From the NCBI GenBank assembly GCA_900766795.1, contig CAAFWX010000210.1, positions 1-12,692 on the forward strand: a stretch of 12,692 nt of DNA, in the 5' to 3' direction. This document shows, in pieces, positions 1 through 6,739 of the stretch. A program made the translations under genes and the position numbers. A model generated the notes under the pieces. The model made no database searches, had not been told where the DNA came from, and saw only the letters and a program-made list of their open reading frames with translations. Numbering within the stretch: the stretch's first letter is position 1; the number at the start of each line of letters is the position of its first letter. The stretch is from Oscillospiraceae bacterium (GTDB lineage: Bacteria; Bacillota_A; Clostridia; Oscillospirales; Ruminococcaceae).

Positions 1-575
1 CGCTTGACGCGGGCGCTGCCGTGGCGTTTGGCTTTGCTGCGCGGTCAGAAGACGGGATATTCAACTGCCTGTGCGTTGCGGACGGCGGCGAGGTGATTGC
101 TTCCTATGATAAGATACATCCGTTTTCCTACGGCGGCGAGTGCGAGGTGTTTTCGGCGGGAGATAAGCCTGTTGAAGCGGAAATACGCGGGGTGCGCGTG
201 GGGCTTACGATATGCTATGACCTGCGTTTTCCCGAGCTGTATCAAAAGCTGTCGCGTGAGTGCCGCTGCATTATAAACATTGCCAACTGGCCCGAGGGAC
301 GGCGCGCGCACTGGACGGCGCTGCTTACCGCGCGGGCGATTGAAAACCAAAGCTTCATCATCGGGTGCAACCGCTGCGGAAGCGGCGGGGGACTTCGATA
401 CAGCGGCGACAGCGCAATCATCTCACCCGAGGGCGAGGTGCTGGCGGCAGCCGAGCCGCACCGCGAGCAGCTTGTGTTTGCCGAGGTTGACGCGCAGCTT
501 GCCGACAATTACAGAAAGACGTTTCCCGTTAAGAACGACAGGCGAAACGAGCTATATAAACAATATTATCTTTAA
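1..575 (+). CDS. Nitrilase-superfamily carbon-nitrogen hydrolase, 5' end missing
   Basis: The reading frame is open to the left edge: the codons before the GTG at 21 read L-D-A-G-A-A in frame, so that GTG is internal and the true start lies outside the window. Two of the three catalytic residues of the nitrilase (C-N hydrolase) fold are visible: the Lys in YDKIHPF (residue 31 counted from the GTG) and the nucleophile Cys in GLTICYDLRFPELY (residue 65). The catalytic Glu would be in the missing N-terminal part. The region after the Cys (NIANWPEGRRAHW, then ARAIENQSFIIGCNRCG) follows the order seen in omega-amidase/Nit2-like family members, which hydrolyse small amides to acid and ammonia. The exact substrate cannot be told. 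The gene ends 33 nt before the preferred start of the tubulin-like gene, so co-transcription is likely. Confidence 0.9.
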   Translation, partial: LDAGAAVAFGFAARSEDGIFNCLCVADGGEVIASYDKIHPFSYGGECEVFSAGDKPVEAEIRGVRVGLTICYDLRFPELYQKLSRECRCIINIANWPEGRRAHWTALLTARAIENQSFIIGCNRCGSGGGLRYSGDSAIISPEGEVLAAAEPHREQLVFAEVDAQLADNYRKTFPVKNDRRNELYKQYYL

Positions 576-593
576 ATTAAGAACAATACAATT

Positions 594-600
594 AGGGGTG
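594..600 (+). promoter_or_regulatory. Ribosome binding site that favours the TTG start at 609
   Basis: AGGGGTG lies 8 nt before a TTG codon at 609. The alternative in-frame GTG at 600 overlaps this same element and has no purine-rich site of its own at a usable distance. The TTG is therefore the better start, giving a protein beginning M-E-I-E-K-K. Confidence 0.6.
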
Positions 601-608
601 TGATTATT

Positions 609-2897
609 TTGGAGATAGAGAAGAAGATAGAGTGGCTTAAGCCCGAAAGGATACAAAAGCTTTACAATGGACAGAAAAGTATATTCGGAATAAACCGGCT
701 TTTGGTGGTCGGGGTAGGAAGAAACGGCGTGGACTGCGTTCTGCGCTGCAAGCACATCACCGAGAAGCGCTTCGGAACAGACAGCACAAAGGTGCGCTAT
801 CTCGGAATAGGGGAGGAAAAGCTGATAGACAGCCTTTCCTGCTTCGGCACGGCTCTTGCGGAGAATGAGAAGCTTTCCATCGCCGCTGACGAAGCGATAT
901 ATAAATACCTGAACAACCCTGCGCGTCTGCCGCAGTACGCTTTGGACTGGTTCGACAACGGGCTGAAAAACTATTCTCCCGCGACACCAACCTATGGACT
1001 CACAAAGCGCCAGTGCGGACGAGTTGCGCTGTTTCACTGCATAAAGCCGCTGATAAAGCGTATCGGCGAGAGCATCACCGCCTTTGGCGGAACGGACAAA
1101 TCCCTTGAAGTCGTTATCACGGGCAACATGGGTGACGCGTTTTTCGGAGGAATGTTCATCGACCTCGGGTATATCATCAAGACGCTGTTTGCGGACGCGT
1201 CCTATCCTGTGAAGGTGAGCTGCCTTATGTTCGCTGCGGACACTGCCGAGCTTTTTGAAACCGAGCAGCGCGACCTCGGCAACTACTATGCGAACACCAT
1301 CATCACGAAAAATGAGCTTGACCTGTTCCAGTTCCACGGTAAGCCGTTCCACCAGCGCTATTCCAGCTCCTTCGAGGTTACGTCTGATAAGCCGCCGTTC
1401 AATGCGGTGCTTATTCCTCCTTCCGAGAAGAACTATGGCTATACGCTGAACCTTGCCGCGGAGAAGATTCTCTCGCGCATGGAAATGCTTTTCAGCAAGG
1501 ACGACGACGCGGAGCGGATTATGTCCTACAACATGCTGAAAAAGAACGACAGCCACGAATTTCGCTACCTGTCATACGACGTGAAGGTGAACGAGATTCC
1601 GCTCGGAAAGCTGCTGTCCTATCTTTCGGTGAAGGTGTTCACGGTGCTGAACCACCAGCTTAACGCCAACAGCGTGGGGCAAATGCAGCTGACGCAGTTC
1701 GCAGCAAAGGTTACTCCCGACGCGAAGTACCTCGCAAGCAGGGGAGGAGATGTTTCCGAGCCGGAGTTTGACGAGAGGCTGAATCCCGTCTTTTCCGCGA
1801 AGTCGCTGAAATCAAGCAGCGACGGCTCGCAGAATTATGTGGAGGATTGGCTCGCGAAATATGCCGTGGCGGTAGAAAACGGCTCCGCTGCCTGCCTTGA
1901 CGAGATTGCTGACAGCGTGATTTCCACCTGTGAAGCCGCAAAGACGGATATCACAAAGGGTCCGTTCTATGCAATGGAGATAATCAAAAAGTGCCTTGCA
2001 GAGCTGCGCGTTGCCACCGCGAAGATTAACGCCGAGATAAGCGACATGCAGGAGCAGGTTGAGCGCTCGCGCACGCTGGTGAACAACGCATACATGAAGG
2101 TCAAGACCTCTGCGCTTTTTGTGGGAAAGAACGTTGAGCAGTACATCGGCGAGCTTAAGGATTTCACCGAGTACAGCCGAAAGCTGCGCACGGGGAGTAT
2201 TCTTGTAAAGTTCTATCAGGGCATAAGCGACAAGCTGACCGCTTATATGGACGGCGCGCTGTCCAAGGCGGCGGAAGCCTTTGAGAATCTCGCGATTAAC
2301 CGCAGTAAGATAATCTCCGAGCTTTCCGCGCAGGACGAAGAAAGCGTTGTCACCGACGCATTCTCCATCAATGACAGCAGCGTGACCGCCGCGCTTGACA
2401 AGCTGGTTGACAACATCTCCGAGCCGCTGCTTTCCAAGGCTTTCCGCGAGAGCGACCTTCTTACGCTTCCCGAGGACGACGAAAAGGCGCTTGCCGGCGC
2501 GGTTGTGACGATTGTGCAGAAATGCTTCGGGAACGTTCTTAGTCTGGGATACAGCGATATGTGCGAGTATTTCGGCGCAAAGAGCGGCGTCACCGAGGCG
2601 CTTGAGGAGTGCATAAGCACTGTTGACGCCAAGGCAGAAAGTACGGACGACTTTACCCTGACAAGGGTTATTTGCCCTAAGTCCACCAAGCAGGACGAAA
2701 TTGCCGCGCTGCGTGCTTCACACAAGGGCATGAACTATATCTGGAACGGCTCTGTGCTTAACATCACCGCCGTGACGACCCAGATAAAGGGTGGAATCAA
2801 GCTCGAGAGCTTCAAGGGACACACCCAATGGGAGAACATGCACTACGCCTATGTGAACGACTCTCTCAAAAAGCACGGCATTCACATTTTCTCGTAA
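609..2897 (+). CDS. Divergent tubulin/FtsZ-like protein (Tubulin_2 type)
   Basis: About 762 residues from the TTG at 609 (765 if the GTG at 600 is used; positions here count from 600). The N-terminal third resembles the large bacterial tubulin-like family (Pfam Tubulin_2) by order of landmarks: a Rossmann-like LLVVGVGRNGVD (34-45), VRYLGIGEE (65-73), RQCGRVALF (137-145), a strand and helix ITGNMG...FIDLGYII (173-193) and an N-rich helix NTIITKNELDLF (232-243). The usual GGTGSG box before FID is replaced by D-A-F-F-G-G, so classic GTP phosphate binding is doubtful. Residues about 410-765 are mostly helical and charged, with no membrane helix or signal peptide, so a cytoplasmic protein is expected. 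Its role is unknown; a filament or scaffold role is inference. It is followed 44 nt later by a membrane transglutaminase-like gene on the same strand. The family call is from memory of motif order, not a search. Confidence 0.7.
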   Translation: MEIEKKIEWLKPERIQKLYNGQKSIFGINRLLVVGVGRNGVDCVLRCKHITEKRFGTDSTKVRYLGIGEEKLIDSLSCFGTALAENEKLSIAADEAIYKYLNNPARLPQYALDWFDNGLKNYSPATPTYGLTKRQCGRVALFHCIKPLIKRIGESITAFGGTDKSLEVVITGNMGDAFFGGMFIDLGYIIKTLFADASYPVKVSCLMFAADTAELFETEQRDLGNYYANTIITKNELDLFQFHGKPFHQRYSSSFEVTSDKPPFNAVLIPPSEKNYGYTLNLAAEKILSRMEMLFSKDDDAERIMSYNMLKKNDSHEFRYLSYDVKVNEIPLGKLLSYLSVKVFTVLNHQLNANSVGQMQLTQFAAKVTPDAKYLASRGGDVSEPEFDERLNPVFSAKSLKSSSDGSQNYVEDWLAKYAVAVENGSAACLDEIADSVISTCEAAKTDITKGPFYAMEIIKKCLAELRVATAKINAEISDMQEQVERSRTLVNNAYMKVKTSALFVGKNVEQYIGELKDFTEYSRKLRTGSILVKFYQGISDKLTAYMDGALSKAAEAFENLAINRSKIISELSAQDEESVVTDAFSINDSSVTAALDKLVDNISEPLLSKAFRESDLLTLPEDDEKALAGAVVTIVQKCFGNVLSLGYSDMCEYFGAKSGVTEALEECISTVDAKAESTDDFTLTRVICPKSTKQDEIAALRASHKGMNYIWNGSVLNITAVTTQIKGGIKLESFKGHTQWENMHYAYVNDSLKKHGIHIFS

Positions 2898-2941
2898 CTT
2901 ATGAAACCGCCGTCATTTGCGACAAAGGACTTTGCTGACAT

Positions 2942-5569
2942 ATGAACAAAAAACAAATCACTGACGGTGTGTTGGTTTACGACAGATTTTTTGGCGCGAA
3001 GCCGAAAGCTGTTTTCCTCGCGCTGAAAAAAATCCTGTTGTGCTGCGCGGCAGCATCGTTCGGTATGCTGTATATTCTCACGGAATATGGGCTTCCCGTA
3101 CCTTTGGGTATGTGCGCGGGGGTGACGGCGGGGGCTGCGGCGGTGTTTTCGGTGCTGTTTGTGTTTTTCAAACGGCGCATTGTGATTCCGCTGACGCTGG
3201 CTGCTGCTGCGGGCGCATTCTATCTGCGCTGGGAGGAACTCAGCGAGCGCTTCATGTATTTCGTTGACGCGGCGATGGTTCTGGTAGACGGAAGATTTCT
3301 GCACCCGTGGGGGTATATCTTCCACAAAAAATCTGAGCTTACCGTAGACAATCCGCTTTATACCGAGGGCGTTGCCATGGGCTGCGTGCTTTTGTGCGCC
3401 CTTTTTGCACTGGTCTGTGCGGCAAGCTTTGCGCGGAGGATAAATGCGCTTCCCGTAACGCTGGCGTTCATTCTGCTTTGCGTTCCGCGGCTTCTGTCGG
3501 AAACGCTGGAGTTCAACGTCTGGATTATCCCCTTTATATGCGTGATGGCAGCGGCGTGTGCCGTCGGTATCTGTTACCGGGACGGACTTGCTGTCACCGG
3601 AAGCGGGGGCGGCAGACGCGCTGTGAGCCTAGCAGAGCGCAGCTTCAGGAACAACTCTGCGCGCGCAGAATACCCTAAGCGCGTTGAAATGCGCACGGTG
3701 CACTATTCTAAATTTCTTTCGGTGGGAGTGTGCGCGGCGGCGATTTTTGCCGTTTCCGCCACGGTCGCCTCGCTTGTTTTCGGCAAGGGAAGCAGCATTG
3801 ACTACACCGCCGCCTACAACCTCATTATGAGCATTGGCGACGAATCGGGGATAACCGCTTCGCCGTTTGAGGAAGGTCCCGTGTCGGAGTATTTCACCCG
3901 CCCGAAAAGCGACGAGTACGCCAACAAACTGAACATCACCTCCCCGGGCACGGGCGAGCAGGAGATAATCCGTGTTTCCTACACGGGCAGCTCTCCGATT
4001 TATCTGCGCGGCGATATCGGCATTGATTTCCTCGGAAACTCCTGGAGTTCTCCCGTGAATTCCGAGCCCCCGCTTTGGAGCGATTCTCTGCTGAAGGAGC
4101 GCTATCGCCCCTGTGAAGCGCGCGTTATTCATGCGCTGCTTGAAGCGCGCGGCTATGACACCTCAGAGTGCGTAAATTCGTCTGCCGTGACGATTGACTA
4201 TCTGTGCGAAACCTCGGTGGTTTTCCTGCCGTCGTATACCGCGGAATACAGCTACTACGAAAATGAGCTGTTCGATGTTTACGGCGACTTTGCCGTGCGC
4301 GTGAACGAGGATTTCGGGCTGGTGAACACTGTCCAGTGCACCGCCGTGCTTCCCGAATACACGGATATATATGCCTATGACAACGGAGCGGATGCGCTTC
4401 TCGCCGTGGAAAAGGTTTTTTCGGAAAGCTACTGCTCGGTGAACTCCATCTATCGCACGGTAGTGCCCGAAATGAGCGGAGATGAGGACGTTATCCTCGA
4501 CTATGTCGATTATGTAAACGCAACCTATCTCGGAGTGCCCGACGAGCTTGCAGGCGAGCTTCAGGGCTACATGCTGCGAAGCGGGATTTGGGAGAAAGCA
4601 TATAGCATTGCAGAACAGGAATCTTCCGAAGCGCAGCGCCGCTACAAAATTGCGAAGCTTATCGCGGACTATCTGCGCGATAACTATGCCTATTCTCTTA
4701 CCGCGCCCAACGACCCGAACGCGCCTGTGACAAGCTTTCTGAACGACACCAAAAGCGGTCACTGCTCGCTGTATGCAAGCTCCATGACGCTGCTTTTGCG
4801 TGTGCTCGGAATCCCCGCGCGCTATTGCACGGGCTTCATGGTTGACCCCGTGCAGGGCAGCGGCTCGGGCGACATCGGCTCTCAGGTGATGAAAGCGAAG
4901 AACCTTCATGCATGGTGCGAGGTTTATCTCGGCGAGCTTGGCTGGGCGACCTTTGACCCAACGGGTTCCTCGGTTTATCCCGAGCGCACCACGCGCCCGC
5001 AGCAAACAACTGCGGTCACAACCACCACCCGCCAAACCACTACTGCGGTAACGACTACGGTAAGCAGTGTCACCGGAGCGCAAACAACAGCGTCCACGAC
5101 AGTTATTGAGCAGACCGAAAACCAAATAGATTTGAGCGACTTCATTCCGCTGATTATCATATGCGCGGTAATTTTGGTTGTGCTGATTCTTTGCGTAATG
5201 GTGGGGTATTTTTTGCACACGCTTAAGCGGAATGTCGAAAAGCGTTTTCGTGTTCTGCGGGTGACTCCGCCGGAAACAGCCGTGAACGAAATCTACCGGC
5301 TGATTTTGTCCGTGCTGGAGATATACGGATTCCGTCCGCAAAACGGCGAAATGCCCACGGCGTTCTTTGCGAGAGCGGACAAGACCTTCGGTACATCGCT
5401 GTCGCAGGACGCAGAGCTGCTTGAAGCGCTGGCTTTCGGCAGCCCCGAAGCAGATGAAACGCAGCGCGGAGTGCTTCTGCACCACCTCAAGGTGCTCTAC
5501 AATGCCGCGAGCGCTAAAAACAACCCGCTTCGCCGAATCAGAATGAGAATAACTCTCGGCAGCAAATAA
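2942..5569 (+). CDS. Multi-pass membrane protein with extracellular transglutaminase-like domain (TgpA-like)
   Basis: 875 residues. Layout: short cytoplasmic start; hydrophobic helices at roughly 28-47, 52-76, 79-95, 144-162, 168-186, 190-212 and 257-280; an external region from 281; a transglutaminase-like core at about 560-680; a Thr-rich linker at 683-722; a single helix at 735-758; and a cytoplasmic tail to 875 that resembles the DUF4129 tail of TgpA proteins. The catalytic triad is visible: Cys608 in SGHCSLY, His656 in NLHAWCEVY and Asp672 in TFDPTGS. Such domains cut or crosslink peptide side chains; in TgpA the domain faces outward, and its natural substrate is not known here. The usual MoxR ATPase and DUF58 partner genes are not upstream in this window; a tubulin-like gene is there instead. 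AAAGGA at 2924-2929 is a modest ribosome site, 12 nt before the ATG. No clear terminator follows. Confidence 0.9.
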   Translation: MNKKQITDGVLVYDRFFGAKPKAVFLALKKILLCCAAASFGMLYILTEYGLPVPLGMCAGVTAGAAAVFSVLFVFFKRRIVIPLTLAAAAGAFYLRWEELSERFMYFVDAAMVLVDGRFLHPWGYIFHKKSELTVDNPLYTEGVAMGCVLLCALFALVCAASFARRINALPVTLAFILLCVPRLLSETLEFNVWIIPFICVMAAACAVGICYRDGLAVTGSGGGRRAVSLAERSFRNNSARAEYPKRVEMRTVHYSKFLSVGVCAAAIFAVSATVASLVFGKGSSIDYTAAYNLIMSIGDESGITASPFEEGPVSEYFTRPKSDEYANKLNITSPGTGEQEIIRVSYTGSSPIYLRGDIGIDFLGNSWSSPVNSEPPLWSDSLLKERYRPCEARVIHALLEARGYDTSECVNSSAVTIDYLCETSVVFLPSYTAEYSYYENELFDVYGDFAVRVNEDFGLVNTVQCTAVLPEYTDIYAYDNGADALLAVEKVFSESYCSVNSIYRTVVPEMSGDEDVILDYVDYVNATYLGVPDELAGELQGYMLRSGIWEKAYSIAEQESSEAQRRYKIAKLIADYLRDNYAYSLTAPNDPNAPVTSFLNDTKSGHCSLYASSMTLLLRVLGIPARYCTGFMVDPVQGSGSGDIGSQVMKAKNLHAWCEVYLGELGWATFDPTGSSVYPERTTRPQQTTAVTTTTRQTTTAVTTTVSSVTGAQTTASTTVIEQTENQIDLSDFIPLIIICAVILVVLILCVMVGYFLHTLKRNVEKRFRVLRVTPPETAVNEIYRLILSVLEIYGFRPQNGEMPTAFFARADKTFGTSLSQDAELLEALAFGSPEADETQRGVLLHHLKVLYNAASAKNNPLRRIRMRITLGSK

Positions 5570-5593
5570 TTTTCAAAAAAATGAAAATATAGG

Positions 5594-5622
5594 TTGATTT
5601 TTATGAAAAAATTTGTTATAAT
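5594..5622 (+). promoter_or_regulatory. Sigma-A type promoter for the DHH phosphoesterase gene
   Basis: TTGATT (5594-5599) and a perfect TATAAT (5617-5622) are separated by exactly 17 nt. The stretch just upstream (about 5575-5590) is A-rich and could act as an UP element. Transcription would start near 5629, giving a leader of about 75 nt before the ATG at 5705. Confidence 0.85.
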
Positions 5623-5636
5623 GTAACTAATGTATC

Positions 5637-5679
5637 TTTGGGTCGGGCAATGCTCGTGCTTTCGCGGTGTTGCCCCAAA
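5637..5679 (+). promoter_or_regulatory. Leader hairpin in the 5' UTR of the DHH gene
   Basis: GGGCAA (5645-5650) pairs with TTGCCC (5670-5675). An outer TTTG/CAAA (5637-5640 with 5676-5679) extends the stem past a 4-nt bulge, and an inner CGTG/CGCG stem with one G-U pair closes a CTTT loop. It is not followed by a T run, so it is not a terminator. It ends about 11 nt before the ribosome site. I do not recognise a named riboswitch; a role in mRNA stability, translation or protein binding is possible but unproven. Confidence 0.5.
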
Positions 5680-5704
5680 AAACTAAATTGAGAGGTAATT
5701 ACAT

Positions 5705-6643
5705 ATGCCAATGCGACTGATTACTCGTTCTGATTTCGACGGACTTGCCTGTGGAGCGCTTTTGCTGTGCGCCGGGGTTGTCGATTCGTGGACTTTTGCA
5801 CACCCCAAGGATTTGCAGGATGGCCTTGTTCCCGTAACCGAGAACGATTGCCTCGCAAATGTGCCTTTTGTTGAGGGGTGCGGACTTTGGTTCGACCACC
5901 ACTCGTCTGAGGAAGAGCGCAAGAAGTACAAGGGAAAGTACAAGGGCGAAAGCCGAATCACTCCCAGCTGCGCCCGAATCATATATGAATACTACGGCGG
6001 AAAAGAGCGCTTCCCGAACTTTGATGATTTGATGGAGGCTGTGGACAAGGTTGACAGCGGAAATCTGACCCGTGATGAGATTCTGAATCCTACGGGCTGG
6101 ATTCTGATTGGCTTTTTGATGGACCCGAGAACAGGTCTTGGCAGATTCAGAAACTTCACCATAAGCAACTATCAGCTGATGGAGAAGCTTCTTAAGGCTT
6201 GCGCATACATGTCCACCGACGAGATTCTTGCCATGCCCGACATACAGGAGCGCATTGAGCTTTACAACGAGCAGACCGAGAAGTTCAAGGAGATGGTTTA
6301 TGCCCACACGAGAACCGAGGGCGACCTTATCATCACCGACCTTCGCGGAGTATCTCCTATCTACACCGGCAACCGCTTCCTGATTTATTCGCTCTACCCC
6401 GAGCAGAATATCTCCTGCTGGATAGTTGACGGAAAGGGCGGCAAGGGCTGCTCGTGCGCGGTTGGCTATTCGATACTTAACCGTACAAGCCACGTCAATG
6501 TCGGCTCGCTCATGCTGAAATACGGCGGCGGCGGACACATGGCTGTCGGCACCTGCCAGTTCACCGATGAAACCGCAGGGGAGAACGTTCCGAAGCTTAT
6601 TGACGAGATTGTAAACTACGACAAGTACTATTCCGCAAAGTGA
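5705..6643 (+). CDS. DHH/DHHA1-family phosphoesterase (exopolyphosphatase-like)
   Basis: 312 residues, cytoplasmic, with no signal or membrane segment. Metal-binding motifs of the DHH superfamily are visible: RSDFDG (8-13, the D-x-D type motif I), FDHHSS (63-68, the namesake motif with Asp64-His65-His66) and AVDKVDSG (112-119, the motif IV Asp). The C-terminal DHHA1 substrate-binding glycine motif is GGGGHMAVG (274-282). The family hydrolyses phosphodiester or polyphosphate bonds using Mn2+ (RecJ, NrnA nano-RNase, GdpP, PPX1). Close relatives are usually annotated exopolyphosphatase, but the substrate cannot be decided from motifs. AGAGGT at 5691-5696 sits 8 nt before the chosen ATG; an alternative ATG at 5711 is spaced less well. 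The gene has its own promoter, leader hairpin and terminator, so it is probably monocistronic. Confidence 0.88.
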   Translation: MPMRLITRSDFDGLACGALLLCAGVVDSWTFAHPKDLQDGLVPVTENDCLANVPFVEGCGLWFDHHSSEEERKKYKGKYKGESRITPSCARIIYEYYGGKERFPNFDDLMEAVDKVDSGNLTRDEILNPTGWILIGFLMDPRTGLGRFRNFTISNYQLMEKLLKACAYMSTDEILAMPDIQERIELYNEQTEKFKEMVYAHTRTEGDLIITDLRGVSPIYTGNRFLIYSLYPEQNISCWIVDGKGGKGCSCAVGYSILNRTSHVNVGSLMLKYGGGGHMAVGTCQFTDETAGENVPKLIDEIVNYDKYYSAK

Positions 6644-6663
6644 GTCGGATTCACGAAATAATA

Positions 6664-6690
6664 AAGCCGTCCGATACGGGCGGCTTTTTT
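6664..6690 (+). terminator. Rho-independent terminator after the DHH gene
   Basis: AAGCCGTCC (6664-6672) pairs with GGGCGGCTT (6678-6686), a 9-bp stem with one G-U pair around a 5-nt loop, followed by a run of six T ending at 6690. It lies 20 nt after the stop codon. Confidence 0.9.
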
Positions 6691-6703
6691 GCTATATCGA
6701 AAG

Positions 6704-6738
6704 AAAAGGCAGGAGTTGAGCACCCCTGCCTTTTTTTT
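6704..6738. terminator. Bidirectional hairpin terminator between converging units
   Basis: AAAAGGCAGG (6704-6713) pairs perfectly with CCTGCCTTTT (6725-6734) over 10 bp with an 11-nt loop. On the + strand eight T (6731-6738) follow. Read on the - strand the stem is followed by TTTTCTTTC, so it can end the pot operon, whose last stop codon is at 6740-6742. It also backs up the first terminator. Confidence 0.85.
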
Positions 6739-6739
6739 G

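Noticed and set aside
564..592. Separate promoter for the tubulin-like gene (TACAAT at 587-592)
   Set aside because: No matching -35 box 17 nt upstream, and transcription would begin at the ribosome site itself.
552..1556. 334-codon open frame on the - strand over the tubulin-like gene
   Set aside because: Antisense shadow with no domain, no ribosome site and composition typical of reverse-frame reading.
4163..5485. 440-codon open frame on the - strand inside the transglutaminase-like gene
   Set aside because: It lies fully antisense to a gene with clear domains and catalytic motifs; its protein is rich in His, Arg and Cys with no recognisable domain, as expected of a GC-biased shadow frame.
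5569..5588. Inverted repeat ATTTTCA/TGAAAAT after the transglutaminase-like gene as a terminator
   Set aside because: The stem is purely AT-rich with only 1 G-C pair and no T run follows; it is more likely A-rich promoter-upstream DNA.
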